Notes: a model not told the origin generated them from the letters alone. DNA of 64,000 nucleotides from Actinokineospora alba (GCF_004362515.1 NZ_SNXU01000001.1:124001-188000), one strand, 5' to 3'; positions 33,609 through 43,132 are shown, counted from the stretch's first letter. Numbers and translations are program-made.

Positions 33609-34904
33609 TCACGCGTTGGTCAGGATTCCGGCCACCCGGTTGGCGAGCCCGACACTGGAGTTCCAACTGGTGACCTCCGGATAGACATGTGCCGTGGTGG
33701 CCAGCAGCAGCGGGGTTTCGGCGACCTCGATCGGCGGCTGGTGGGTGAGGAACCCCAGCGGGTACACCGGCTCCACGAAGGGCGCCTTGAACACCTGGAC
33801 GTCCTCGATGTCCTCGGCGGTCAGGCCGATCCCCGCGTAGAGGTCCACCAACTGCCCGGCCCACCTGGCCGCGATCGCGTCGCCGTCCTCGCGGTACAGC
33901 GCGGATTCCCGGTCGGTGTAGCGCATGGCGTACACCAGGTGCCTGCCGCCGTAGGCCTCGACGCCCGCCAGCTCCGACATCTCGATCACGCCGTCGAAGT
34001 CGGTCCCGGAACGCAGCACCGGCGTCCAGTAGTGCCCGGTCAGTGGCCTGCGCAGGAAGAACAGCGCGTTCACCACACCCTGGTACGGCAGCCGCAGCCC
34101 CGGCAGCCGCGCGGCCAGGTCGGCGTCGGCTAGACCGCGCAGCAGTGGCAGGGACACAGTGGACACGAGGTGGTCCGCTTCGAGGATCTCGTTGTCCGCC
34201 AGCGTGATCCGCGCCCGGTCGCCCTCGGCGGACACCTGCCGCACCGGGACCGACGTGCGCACCGTCCCGCCGTGGGACTCGATCGACGTCCGCAACCCGT
34301 CGATGAGCGACTTGTAGCCGCCTTCGGGATAGCCGCGGGTGGCGACGTTGCGCTCCCGGCCCAGCCGCTGCCACAGGTAGAGCGCGGGCACGTTTCCGAA
34401 GGACGGACCGAACTTCGAGCCGAACATCGGCGCGAGCAGGTCCTCCCACACCTTGTCGCCGTACAGCCCGCGCAGCCAGTCCTCGGTCCGGGTGGTGTCG
34501 AGGTCGCGGCCCTTGCCCAGCCGCCGCAACAGCAGCGAGATCGCACCGAACCGGATCCGGTCGAGCGGGCCGAGCGGACGGAACCGCAGGAGGTCCAGCG
34601 CCGAGTTGAACGGGTGGTGCGCGCCGTCGACGATCATGCCCATCCGGGTCGGGCGCCACCGGATCGCGTCCCGCAGGCCGAGTTCGCCGAGCAGCCCCAA
34701 CAGGTTGTCGTCGGTGGGCATGACGCAGTGGTAGAAGCGCTCCACCCAGCGGTCGCGCCACGGGAAGAAGGTGCCGAGCCCGCCGAGCTGGTCGCTGCCT
34801 TCCAGCAGGGTCACCCGCATTCCGGCCCGCGCCAGGCGATGCGACGTCGCCAGTCCGCAGATCCCGCCACCGATCACCACCGCGTGCCGTGCTGTCGCGG
34901 TCAT
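33609..34904 (-). CDS. FAD-dependent oxidoreductase (HemY/amine-oxidase-like) of the polysaccharide locus
   Basis: The 431-residue flavoprotein begins with the dinucleotide fold VVIGGGICGLATSHRLARAG (9-28), then LEGSDQLGGLGT. It has a C-terminal flavin contact region (AETPLLLATTAHVYPEVTSWNSSVGLANRVAGIL). It resembles the protoporphyrinogen-oxidase-like or UDP-galactopyranose-mutase-like proteins of glycan clusters. Substrate unknown; a sugar or lipid-linked sugar is possible. It lies 4 bp from the GT2 gene, so they form a two-gene operon. Confidence 0.85.
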   Translation of the reverse strand: MTATARHAVVIGGGICGLATSHRLARAGMRVTLLEGSDQLGGLGTFFPWRDRWVERFYHCVMPTDDNLLGLLGELGLRDAIRWRPTRMGMIVDGAHHPFNSALDLLRFRPLGPLDRIRFGAISLLLRRLGKGRDLDTTRTEDWLRGLYGDKVWEDLLAPMFGSKFGPSFGNVPALYLWQRLGRERNVATRGYPEGGYKSLIDGLRTSIESHGGTVRTSVPVRQVSAEGDRARITLADNEILEADHLVSTVSLPLLRGLADADLAARLPGLRLPYQGVVNALFFLRRPLTGHYWTPVLRSGTDFDGVIEMSELAGVEAYGGRHLVYAMRYTDRESALYREDGDAIAARWAGQLVDLYAGIGLTAEDIEDVQVFKAPFVEPVYPLGFLTHQPPIEVAETPLLLATTAHVYPEVTSWNSSVGLANRVAGILTNA

Positions 34905-34908
34905 CGGT

Positions 34909-35772
34909 TCACAGCTCCCGGTACGGGGCGGGCGCGAGCCGGTCGCGGACCAGCAGGCTCAGGTACTGCACGATCGTGCGGCGCAGCTTGAGCTTGCTCG
35001 GGCCGCGCTTGCGGTCGTAGCGCAGTTTCAGTGGCACCTCGGTGATGACCGGGTGGCAGTGCCGCAGCTTCAGCAAGAGTTCGACCATGCAGGCGAAACC
35101 CTGCTCCTCGATGAGGCGCTCACCCCAGTGCAGGCTGGCGCGTTCGAGCAGGGTGACCCGGTAGGCGCGGAACCCGCTGGTGAAGTCGTGCACCCCGTCG
35201 ACCCGCAGCATCCGCCGGAACAGGGTCGCGGCGCCGCGGGAGAGCAGCCTGCGGAACGCCGGAGCGGTGTCGTCATCGCCGCCGTCGGTGAACCGGGAGC
35301 AGATGACGACGTCCGCGCCTGCCGCGATCTCCGCGCGCAGCAGCGGGATCACCCCCGGATCGTGGGTGTCGTCGGCGTCCATGACCACCACGATGTCGTC
35401 CTGCCCGGCCGATTCCAGGGCGGCGCGCAGACCTGAGCGCACGGCCTGGCCGAGACCCAGGTTGATCGGATGGCGCACCAGCCGCACGTCGAGCCCGTCG
35501 ACGCCGGCGGCGGCGACCTCGGCCGTGGCGTCCGACGAGCCGTCGTCGACCACCCACACCGTCAGCAGCTCGGCGCGGCCGACCTCGGCGAGTCTCGCCA
35601 GCAGCGGCGGCAGTGACGCCGCCTCGTTGTAGGCGGGCAGCACCACGTGCGAGTGGCAGGTGGTCGGTGTCGCCGTGCGGCTCGGAGCTGTCTGCAAAGT
35701 CGCGGCCACTGTCGCGTCGGCGCTCGGGGCGGTCTCCGACATGGTCCGCGACGTGCTGTCCCGTAGTACCAC
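34909..35772 (-). CDS. Glycosyltransferase family 2 (dolichyl-phosphate-mannose-synthase-like)
   Basis: The 287-residue GT2 enzyme has an N-terminal lead, then VVLPAYNEAASLPPLLARL (about 43-61), VVDDGSSDAT (DD for the nucleotide), VMDADDTHDPGVI (DXD-type metal site) and GFRAYRVTLLERA. It lacks obvious membrane helices at the C terminus, so it is cytosolic or peripheral. The donor is unknown; polyprenyl-phosphate transfer is possible. GTG 35772 is used, with ATG 35742 as an alternative. It is divergent from the priming transferase. Confidence 0.87.
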   Translation of the reverse strand: MVLRDSTSRTMSETAPSADATVAATLQTAPSRTATPTTCHSHVVLPAYNEAASLPPLLARLAEVGRAELLTVWVVDDGSSDATAEVAAAGVDGLDVRLVRHPINLGLGQAVRSGLRAALESAGQDDIVVVMDADDTHDPGVIPLLRAEIAAGADVVICSRFTDGGDDDTAPAFRRLLSRGAATLFRRMLRVDGVHDFTSGFRAYRVTLLERASLHWGERLIEEQGFACMVELLLKLRHCHPVITEVPLKLRYDRKRGPSKLKLRRTIVQYLSLLVRDRLAPAPYREL

Positions 35773-36115
35773 TGGCCCCCATTACGTTCGTTTTCCGGCT
35801 GGGGCCAGAATTATTTGCCTGCGTGGGGAATGCGCCTTCGACCACCCCGGCCTTTGTCGTGCAGAATGCGGGCGAACGCGGCCCCGATCGGCTAAAAACG
35901 CCTTGCCACACAAGTCTTGAGTCACCCGAAGGGGGGATCAGCGAACTCTCGAACAGGTGAATCACGACGCTAGCAACGCAATTCGGCCGGTATCGGGTAG
36001 TCAATTTCCTCGTTCAGGTGAACTCTAATGGTTGAAGGTGGTCGAATGTGACTGGGATGCCTCAGCGAAGGTCGTGGAAACCAGGATCAGATTTCACCCG
36101 AAAAGGTGGTTCTGG
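35773..36115. other. Divergent control region of the exopolysaccharide locus (no gene)
   Basis: 343 bp of relatively AT-rich sequence separate the GT2 and priming-transferase genes. CTGGCCCC at 35772-35779 is repeated inverted at 35801-35808, close to the GT2 start. A possible -10 TCTAAT lies at 36024-36029. No ORF with a ribosome binding site is visible inside it apart from the alternative TTG start at 36032 of the next gene. Confidence 0.5.
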
Positions 36116-37537
36116 GTGAATCCGACAAGCTCCACGGTCACCTCGCTTCCCGCACCGAGGAGGCGACTGGCCCCGCCGCGACCACGGCAGACAGAGGGCA
36201 CGTGGGCGACCGACGCACTCAGTCGGGTGAACGGCGTCGCGGTCCTGCTCGTCGTCGTCGACGTGGTCGCCCTCGCGGCCGCCTCGGTGACCGTCGCGCT
36301 CGACTTGGCATGGACGCTCGCGCTGGCGGGCGCGCTTCTCACCTTCCGCGGGAGCAGCCGGATCTACCGCAGGCGCTTGCGGCTCTCCTGGCTGCACGAG
36401 CTGCCGCGGTCGGCCATGGCCACGGCCACCGTGTTCGCCACCCTCACCTGCGCCGCCCTGGTCCTGGGGGTGTCCGCGGCCACCACGGCGGCGGCCCAGT
36501 GGGCGGTGCTGGCCTTCGTCGCCTACAGCGAGCCCGCCCGGGCGGCGGTGTTCGCGCTCGGCCGCTGGTGTCGCCGCAAGTTCGACCGCTGCGACCGGTC
36601 CCTGGTCGTCGGCGCGGGCAAAGTGGGCGCCGACCTGGTCAGGGCCATGCTCGACCACCCCGAGTTCGGCCTGCGCCCGGTCGGGTGCCTCGACACCGGC
36701 CCGGTCCCCGCGGCGCTGCCGGTGGACCTGCTGGACGAGGACCTCGCCGAGGCGATCACCCGGCTGCGGGTCGGCACGGTGATCCTGGCGTTCTCGCACC
36801 GCGACTCCCCGCTGGTGGAGGCGGCGATCACCGCGCACCGGCTCGGCTGCAACACGCTGGTCGTCCCGCGCATGTACGAACTGCACGCCGACGGCCCCGA
36901 CATCGAGCGGGTGCGCAGCTACCCGCTGATGCGCCTGGGCACCGCCCCCACGAGCCGCCCGAGCTGGTGGGTCAAGCGGGCCTTCGACCTCGTGGTCGCC
37001 GGGGTCGCGCTGATCCTGCTGGCGCCGGTCATGGCGCTGTGCGCGCTGGCCGTGCTGCTGGAGAGCGGCAGGCCGGTGCTCTTCCGGCAGGTCCGGGTCG
37101 GCATGGACGACGAGACCTTCGTCCTCTACAAAATCCGCACGGTCCGAATGCGCGGCGACGACGATTCGCAGAGCCGCTGGTCGGTGGAAGGCGATTCCCG
37201 GGTCGGGCCGGTGGGCCGATTCCTGCGCCGAACCGCGCTCGACGAGTTGCCGCAGCTGTGGAACATCATTCGCGGCGAAATGTCGGTGGTCGGCCCGCGA
37301 CCCGAAAGGCCGGGTTTCGTTCGCGAATTCTCCGCGATTCACGAACTATACTGGGCGCGTCATCGGGTGCCGACCGGTCTGACCGGTCTCGCCCAAGTCC
37401 ACGGTTTGCGCGGAGACACCTCGATCGGCGACAGGTGCCGCTACGACAACTATTACATCGCGAATTGGTCATTGTGGCTGGACCTCAAGATCTTGCTGAT
37501 GACGGTGGGTGAGCTGGTATGCCGACGCAATCGATGA
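36116..37537 (+). CDS. Polyprenyl-phosphate glycosylphosphotransferase (priming enzyme)
   Basis: Priming transferases attach the first sugar phosphate to undecaprenyl phosphate. The protein has two or more N-terminal hydrophobic helices (VAVLLVVVDVVALAAASVTVAL onward), a central nucleotide-fold segment beginning DRSLVVGAGKVGADLVRAML, and a C-terminal bacterial sugar transferase domain: WVKRAFDLVVAGVALILLAP helix, LFRQVRVGMDDETFVLYKIRTV, DELPQLWNIIRGEMSVVGPRPERP. The start is uncertain: TTG 36032 (501 aa) or GTG 36116 (473 aa), the latter with AAGGTGG six nt upstream. It overlaps the next gene by 19 bp. Confidence 0.9.
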   Translation: MNPTSSTVTSLPAPRRRLAPPRPRQTEGTWATDALSRVNGVAVLLVVVDVVALAAASVTVALDLAWTLALAGALLTFRGSSRIYRRRLRLSWLHELPRSAMATATVFATLTCAALVLGVSAATTAAAQWAVLAFVAYSEPARAAVFALGRWCRRKFDRCDRSLVVGAGKVGADLVRAMLDHPEFGLRPVGCLDTGPVPAALPVDLLDEDLAEAITRLRVGTVILAFSHRDSPLVEAAITAHRLGCNTLVVPRMYELHADGPDIERVRSYPLMRLGTAPTSRPSWWVKRAFDLVVAGVALILLAPVMALCALAVLLESGRPVLFRQVRVGMDDETFVLYKIRTVRMRGDDDSQSRWSVEGDSRVGPVGRFLRRTALDELPQLWNIIRGEMSVVGPRPERPGFVREFSAIHELYWARHRVPTGLTGLAQVHGLRGDTSIGDRCRYDNYYIANWSLWLDLKILLMTVGELVCRRNR

Positions 37538-38796
37538 ACACCGTGGGCGCGGCTTCGCGCGGACGACTCGGCCGCGCGTTGGCGGGCGTTGTCCTGATGT
37601 CCGCGACGGCCTGTGCCTCCAGTTCGGCCGGGGAATTCGACGCCCCGCCGCCGAAACCACTCGCGCCCTGCGCCTGGTGGTACGGAATCGGTGATTCCCC
37701 GACCGCGGCGGAGCTCGAGTCCGCGGCGAAGCGCTATCACGTCGTGGTGCTCAACTCGTGGGAAACCAAGGCCATGCGCAAGCTCCACGAGCTCAATCCC
37801 AAGATCAAAGTATTGGTCTACAAGGACCTCTCCAGCACCCGCAATTACCCGGGCGCCGTCATCGGCGACAAGGACGCCGACCAGCTGCCGACCGGTCTCG
37901 GCTACCTCAAGACCCAACGCGAGCATCCCGAGTGGTTCGCCGTGGACACCGCCGCCAAGCGCATCGAGTGGCAGGGCTACCCGAGGCACTGGCAGATGAC
38001 GACCTGGGTCAGGCAGTACCAGGAATCCTGGGCGTACGCGGTCACCAACGAGGTCACCCGCGAAGGCTGGGACGGGGTGTTGGCGGACAACGACTTCAAC
38101 TCGCTGAGCCACTACTCGCCCGCGGTGCTGGCGGGCACGGCGAACGCCGCGGCCACCGACCGGCTGCTGCGCGACGGGCTCGACGCGTTCCTCAGCGTCG
38201 CAGGCGATTCCCTGGAGAAGGCCGGGAAGTTGTTCATTCCCAACGTGTCCGAGACTTTCCTGACGCCGGGCCGGTGGACGGCGCACTCGCGCTTCGCGGG
38301 TGCGATGGAGGAGAACTTCGGTTTCCGCGACGACAACGGCGCGGGCGGCCTGCTGACCTTCCAGGGCAACGAGTGGAAGGAGCTGCGCGGCCAGGCCGCG
38401 CTCGGCGAGTCCTGGCTGCTGCTGGTGACCCGCGCGCGAAGCCAGCGCGAGGAGCGCGTCGGGTACGCCAGCGCCGCGCTGCTGGCCGGTCCGTACACGT
38501 GTTGGAACCTGGCGACCACGCCCGACTACAGCAAGCCCGAGTTGTCGCGGCTGCACGGCGCCGGACTCGGCGAGGCGGTCGAGGCGGCCACCCGGCACCC
38601 GAACGGACTGTGGACCCGGGAGTTCACCGGTGGCTGGGTGGCGGTGAATCCGACCGGGGCGGCCGCGGACGTGGCGGTGCCCGCCGGTCTGGTCACTGTC
38701 GACGGAGCCGCGGTGACCTCGCCGCTGCGGATCACGGCCGCGGACGGCGCCGTGCTGGTCAAACCCAAGACGAATTCACCCACACCAGTGCCGTGA
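37519..38796 (+). CDS. Glycosidase-like lipoprotein (TIM-barrel, GHL-type)
   Basis: The 425-residue protein has a lipoprotein-like signal ending at SATAC near residue 32, then a probable TIM barrel. WWYGIGDSPTAAELESAAKRYHVVVLN starts the barrel, with conserved strand ends GWDGVLADNDFNS and TFQGNEWKELRGQ. It fits putative glycoside hydrolase families related to polygalactosaminidases, which may trim or process the polymer on the outside. An ATG at 37534 giving an ATGA overlap with the previous gene is an alternative to ATG 37519, but only the first has a plausible GGTGAG site. Confidence 0.75.
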   Translation: MPTQSMNTVGAASRGRLGRALAGVVLMSATACASSSAGEFDAPPPKPLAPCAWWYGIGDSPTAAELESAAKRYHVVVLNSWETKAMRKLHELNPKIKVLVYKDLSSTRNYPGAVIGDKDADQLPTGLGYLKTQREHPEWFAVDTAAKRIEWQGYPRHWQMTTWVRQYQESWAYAVTNEVTREGWDGVLADNDFNSLSHYSPAVLAGTANAAATDRLLRDGLDAFLSVAGDSLEKAGKLFIPNVSETFLTPGRWTAHSRFAGAMEENFGFRDDNGAGGLLTFQGNEWKELRGQAALGESWLLLVTRARSQREERVGYASAALLAGPYTCWNLATTPDYSKPELSRLHGAGLGEAVEAATRHPNGLWTREFTGGWVAVNPTGAAADVAVPAGLVTVDGAAVTSPLRITAADGAVLVKPKTNSPTPVP

Positions 38797-38948
38797 GTCA
38801 TCGAATGGGTGGAATTTCGCGGCTAAGTAGCGGAAATCCGGTACGGATCGAAGTCGATCAACCAGTGCCATATACCTCGAAAGGGTAATAGGAATACAGC
38901 CCGTACGCTCCCGACACATCATCGAGCACGACATTCTCAGGGAGCATC

Positions 38949-39794
38949 GTGCGCGGCTATCTCGAACTCGCGGCGTCCACGACGATGTATGGGCTGGGGA
39001 TCGTGGCCCAGACCATCGCGGCCCGGCGGGCTGAGCAACGGCCCGGGTCCGGCCTCGGTCTGCTCGCCCGACTGGCGACCGACCGCATCTACCTTCTCGG
39101 ATTCGCCGGACAGGTCGGCGGGTTCGCCCTCGCTTTCCTTGCCCGGGAATCACTTCCGCTCTACCTCGTCCAGGCAGGCTCATCGTCGGCGGTCGGGCTC
39201 GCCACCGTGTTCGGCGTGCTGATGCTGCGCTGGCGGGTCCGCGGAATCGAGATCGCCATGCTGCTGGTGATGGCCTTCGGCCTCGCCCTGCTGGCCGCGG
39301 CGTCCACACCCTCGGTGGCGAACGACATCCCGACCGGCACGGGGCTCGCGATGCTCGGGCTGCCACTGCTCGCCGGGGCCGTCGCGGTGCACTTGGGCCT
39401 GGTGACGACCGCCGTCCCGCTGGCCATCTTCGCCGGGTTGGCGTTCTCGGTCGTGGCCATCACGAGCCGCACGATCGCCGACGAGTCGCTCCTGTCGCTC
39501 ATGCTGCATCCGCTGGCGTGGCTGATGCTCGTGGCCGCGCTGGTCGGCCAGGCGTGCTTCGCCATGGCGCTGCAGCGGGGTTCCACCACGTCGACCGCCG
39601 CGTCGATGGACGGCACGACGGTGATGATCGCGTCCGCCGTCGGCGTTCTCGCCTTGGGCGACCAGATCGCGCCGGGCCGGTCCTGGTGGGTGGCGCTGGG
39701 CCTGACCCTCGTCGTGCTCGGCGTGCTCGTGCTCGGCGCGGCCTCGCGGTCCGCCCCCGCGGTCGTCACCACGGGAGCCCGGGAGGTCGGTTGA
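38949..39794 (+). CDS. Ten-helix DMT/EamA-like membrane protein
   Basis: The 281-residue protein is hydrophobic throughout with about nine or ten helices and has a repeat typical of drug/metabolite transporters (SSSAVGLATVFGVLMLRWRVRG in the middle, SMDGTTVMIASAVGVLALGDQI near the end). A GTG start at 38949 follows GGGAG. It opens the nine-gene run without gaps. In this context it might move a lipid-linked or small precursor, but this is inference. The 152-bp gap before it holds no gene and a weak stem near 38820-38845. Confidence 0.7.
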   Translation: MRGYLELAASTTMYGLGIVAQTIAARRAEQRPGSGLGLLARLATDRIYLLGFAGQVGGFALAFLARESLPLYLVQAGSSSAVGLATVFGVLMLRWRVRGIEIAMLLVMAFGLALLAAASTPSVANDIPTGTGLAMLGLPLLAGAVAVHLGLVTTAVPLAIFAGLAFSVVAITSRTIADESLLSLMLHPLAWLMLVAALVGQACFAMALQRGSTTSTAASMDGTTVMIASAVGVLALGDQIAPGRSWWVALGLTLVVLGVLVLGAASRSAPAVVTTGAREVG

Positions 39795-40759
39795 GCGCGC
39801 GGCCGGTCGCCAGCGTCTCGCTGGACCTGGACAACCTGTGGGCATACCTGAAGACCCACGGCGACCCGAGGTGGGAGCGCAGGCCGAGTTTCCTGCCCGC
39901 CGCCGTGCCGCGGCTGCTGGAGGTCTTCGGTGAGCACCGGCTGACCAGCACGGTGTTCGTAGTCGGAGCGGACGCCGAACGCGAGGACGGCGCCGCGGCC
40001 ATCGGCGCGATCACCGCGGCCGGACACGAGGTGGCGAACCACTCCTTCGGGCACGAACCGTGGCTGCACCGGTATTCCCGCGCCGAACTCGAGGCCGAGG
40101 TGGCCAAGGCCGAGGAGGCCATCGTCGGCGCGGGCGCCCCACGGCCGACGGGGTTCCGCGGGCCGGGGTTCAGCGTGACCAGGGACCTGCTGGAGGTGCT
40201 CGCCGAACGCGGCTACCGCTACGACGCGACCACGCTGCCCACCTGGATCGGCCCCCTGGCCCGGGCGTACCACAACCGCACCGCCCCCAACGCGGGCGAA
40301 CCGGGTCGCGACGACCTGTTCGGCGGATTCTCCATGGTTCGCGGGCCGAACACGCCCTACCGCTGGCGAATCGGGAGCACCGGGCTGACCGAACTGCCGG
40401 TGACCACGATGCCGCTGGTCAGGACCCCCATCCACGGGTCGTACCTGCTGCAACTGCACCAAGCTTCCCCCCGGTTGGCGCGCGGGTATTTCCGTACGGC
40501 GCTGGCCTTGTGTCGGGTCCGCGGTGTGTCGCCGTCGCTGCTGCTGCACCCGACCGACGTCCTCGGTGCCGCCGAGGCGCCCGGGATGGAGTTCTTCCCG
40601 GGCATGTCCGTGCCAAGTGGACAGAAGGTCGCCCTGCTCGGGTGGGTGCTCGGCGAACTGCGCAGGCACTTCGATGTCGTGGGCACCGGTGAGCACGCCA
40701 CCCGGGTCGACGCCCGGCTGCGCGACCGGGACGTGAGCCGGGTGCGCCGATGCGGGTGA
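39791..40759 (+). CDS. Polysaccharide deacetylase-family (NodB-like) enzyme
   Basis: The 322-residue protein carries NodB features: VSLDLDNLWAYL (metal Asp), GHEVANHSFGHEP with two His of the metal triad, TGFRGPGFSVTRDLLEVLAERGYRYDATT, and HPTDVLGAAEAPGMEFFPG. It probably removes acetyl groups from a GlcNAc or similar residue. TTG 39791 gives a TTGA overlap with the preceding gene and is preceded by GGGAGG at 4 nt. No signal peptide is evident, so it may act in the cytosol or be the cytosolic type seen in glycan clusters. Confidence 0.87.
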   Translation: MSARPVASVSLDLDNLWAYLKTHGDPRWERRPSFLPAAVPRLLEVFGEHRLTSTVFVVGADAEREDGAAAIGAITAAGHEVANHSFGHEPWLHRYSRAELEAEVAKAEEAIVGAGAPRPTGFRGPGFSVTRDLLEVLAERGYRYDATTLPTWIGPLARAYHNRTAPNAGEPGRDDLFGGFSMVRGPNTPYRWRIGSTGLTELPVTTMPLVRTPIHGSYLLQLHQASPRLARGYFRTALALCRVRGVSPSLLLHPTDVLGAAEAPGMEFFPGMSVPSGQKVALLGWVLGELRRHFDVVGTGEHATRVDARLRDRDVSRVRRCG

Positions 40760-42081
40760 CCCAAGCCGCCGCTCCGCGATGGACGAGCGCACGAGCTTCC
40801 TGGCATACCCCGGTGCTCGGTGTCCTCGCGTGCGCGACGGTGGCCTTGGCGCCGATGGAGGGCTACCTCTTCGAGGTGCACGGCCAACTCGCCAAGGTGG
40901 CCCCCGCGCTCCTGGCTGTCGCGTGGGTGGTGATCCGGGTGCGGGAACGCCGTGCCCCGAACGCGCATCCGGTCCACGCGGTGCTCGCCCTGTTCGCGGT
41001 GGTCCTGCTGGCCTCGGCGGCGGTGCACGCGGGCGGGCGGTTCACTGTGGACTACACCGTGCGGTGGCTGCCGTTCCTGCTGCTCACCGTGATCATCGCG
41101 GACATCGCGGCCAGGGAACTGCCGATCCGGCTGCTGCTCGGCGCCGCGGCGGCGGGCGCCACGGCGGCGGCGGGGTCGGCGCTGTACGCGATGTTCGCGG
41201 AGGGCCAGCCCCGGGCCAGTGGACCGGTGGAGGATCCCAACGACCTGGCCTATTTCCTGGTGGTGGCCGTGCCGATGCTCATCGCGGTCCTCCCCGCGCG
41301 CCCACCCACGCCTCCCTTGTCGACGACGGCAAGCGTGTCCAGGGCCGCGCCGACTCTGGGCACGATGGTCCCTTCCGGCAGGTGGGCGGTGATCGGCGTA
41401 CGAGTGGTGGCCGTGCTCGCCGGCGCGACCCTCGTGGCGGGGGCGATGGCGACTCTGTCGCGCGGCGGCTTTCTCGCGCTGACCGCGGCGGTGGGCTGGC
41501 TGCTGCTTCGCCGCGTCCTGCCCCTGCGCGTGTTGGCGGGGGCGCTGGCCGTGGTCGCCCTGATCGGCGCCCTGGCCATGTCGCTCGCGGGGCCCGCCCT
41601 GGCGAAGGCGCTCGGCGAGAAGAGCTTCATCGCGGGGTCCAATGTGGACGCCAGGGAGCTGCGGTGGCAGGCCGCCGCCCGCATGCTCGCCGAGAACCCG
41701 GTACTGGGCGTCGGGCCGGGCGGCTTTCGCAGCGACTACGCGGCGGCCTCGCACAACGCCGAGGTCGGTGAACAGACACCCGTGGCGCACAACATGTACC
41801 TGGAAGTCGCCGCCGAACTCGGTCTGCCGGGATTCCTGCTGTTCATCGGCCTGCTCGTGCTGGCCGCCGTCGCCACCGAACGTGCCCTGCGCGCGAGCCG
41901 CGACCGCCGACCGATGGTGGCCGTGCAGGCCGCCCTGATCGCGGTCGCGGTGGCGTCCACGTTCTTGTCCCAGCAGTACTACCTGCCGCTGTGGCTGCTG
42001 ATCGGCCTCGCCGTCGCGGCCGAATCGCGTCTTCACGAACGGAGAGGAAGTGCCGATGCGGGTGCTCCAGGTGATCAGTGA
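40750..42081 (+). CDS. O-antigen ligase/polymerase-type membrane protein (Wzy-like)
   Basis: The 443-residue protein has about 11 membrane helices and a large extracytoplasmic loop carrying the typical ligase/polymerase pattern (WQAAARMLAENPVLGVGPGGFRSDYA, then VAHNMYLEVAAELGLPGFLLFIGLL). It probably polymerises or attaches the repeat units outside the membrane. Its start overlaps the deacetylase end by 10 bp and its end overlaps the next GT4 gene by 26 bp. Which glycan it handles is unknown. Confidence 0.9.
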   Translation: MRVTQAAAPRWTSARASWHTPVLGVLACATVALAPMEGYLFEVHGQLAKVAPALLAVAWVVIRVRERRAPNAHPVHAVLALFAVVLLASAAVHAGGRFTVDYTVRWLPFLLLTVIIADIAARELPIRLLLGAAAAGATAAAGSALYAMFAEGQPRASGPVEDPNDLAYFLVVAVPMLIAVLPARPPTPPLSTTASVSRAAPTLGTMVPSGRWAVIGVRVVAVLAGATLVAGAMATLSRGGFLALTAAVGWLLLRRVLPLRVLAGALAVVALIGALAMSLAGPALAKALGEKSFIAGSNVDARELRWQAAARMLAENPVLGVGPGGFRSDYAAASHNAEVGEQTPVAHNMYLEVAAELGLPGFLLFIGLLVLAAVATERALRASRDRRPMVAVQAALIAVAVASTFLSQQYYLPLWLLIGLAVAAESRLHERRGSADAGAPGDQ

Positions 42082-43132
42082 GATGGGTGCGGGCGGCGCC
42101 GAGGCGCTCGTCTCCGGCATGGTCGGCGAAGGCGCCGACTTCGGTTGGGAGTCGGCGGTCGCCTCCGGCGGCGGGTTCCGCGCGGACCGGTTGCGGGAGC
42201 AGGGTTTCACCACGTTCGAGGTGCCGGTCGCGCGCCGCAGCGCCGTCGGCGTGCTCCGGGCCGCCGCCGCGACCGCCAAGGCCATCCGGGGGTTCGACCC
42301 GGACGTGGTGATCGCCCACAACGTCTCCGCGAGCGTAGTGACCAGGGTCGCGATGCTGCGGGCGCGGCGGCGGCCGGTGCTGACGATCTTCCACGGAGTC
42401 GCCGACGCCGACTTCCCCGGGGCAGTCCGGCTGCTGCGGCGCACGTCCGACGCCGTGGTGGCGGTCTCCTCCGTCACCGCCGATCGGCTCCGCGTCACCG
42501 GGCTGACCACACCGGACCCGGTCGTGGTCGCCAACACGGTGTTCCCCGAGCGGCCCACCCTCGACCGCGCCGCGGTGCGGCGGTCGCTGGGCGTGGTGAC
42601 CGAGGCTCTGCCGGTCGCCCTGTGTCTGGCCCGGATGGAACCGCAGAAGCGCCACGACGTGCTGCTCGACGCCTGGGCGCGGCTCGGTGGCGACGCCGTG
42701 CTGTGGCTGGCGGGAGACGGGAGCACGCGCTCCGCCCTCGAAAAGCAGGCAGGCGAACTCGGGCTTGCCGGCCGGGTCCGGTTCCTCGGCAGCCGGTCGG
42801 ACGTGCCGAACCTGCTCGCCGCGGCGGACGTGACGGTGCTGACCAGCGACTGGGAGGGCATGCCGATCGCCGTGCTGGAGTCGCTGGCCGCGGGACGCCC
42901 GGTCGTCGCGTCCGATGTGGACGGTGTGCGGGAGGCGCTGGCCCACGGCGGTGGGATCACCGTGCCGCCCCGGCAGCCGGACGCGACCGCCGCCGCCTTG
43001 CGCACGCTGCTGTTCGACCCGGCGGCACGGGCCGCCGCGGGGGCCGCCGGACCGGCGGCCGGACACGACCCGCACACGCTCATGAAGTCCTACGACGAAC
43101 TCATCCGGACACTCGCGGGAGCGCGGCTGTGA
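42056..43132 (+). CDS. GT4-family glycosyltransferase
   Basis: The 358-residue GT-B enzyme has the N-terminal VLQVISEMGAGGAEALVSGM (glycine-rich acceptor loop) and a C-terminal Rossmann domain: LCLARMEPQKRHDVLLDAWARL, LWLAGDGSTRSALEKQAGELGLAGRVRFLGSRSDVPNLLAAADV and the EX7E motif EGMPIAVLESLAAGRPVVASDV. ATG 42056 is preferred over GTG 42050 because of AGGA seven nt upstream. It overlaps the polymerase gene by 26 bp and the next gene by GTGA. Donor unknown. Confidence 0.9.
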   Translation: MRVLQVISEMGAGGAEALVSGMVGEGADFGWESAVASGGGFRADRLREQGFTTFEVPVARRSAVGVLRAAAATAKAIRGFDPDVVIAHNVSASVVTRVAMLRARRRPVLTIFHGVADADFPGAVRLLRRTSDAVVAVSSVTADRLRVTGLTTPDPVVVANTVFPERPTLDRAAVRRSLGVVTEALPVALCLARMEPQKRHDVLLDAWARLGGDAVLWLAGDGSTRSALEKQAGELGLAGRVRFLGSRSDVPNLLAAADVTVLTSDWEGMPIAVLESLAAGRPVVASDVDGVREALAHGGGITVPPRQPDATAAALRTLLFDPAARAAAGAAGPAAGHDPHTLMKSYDELIRTLAGARL

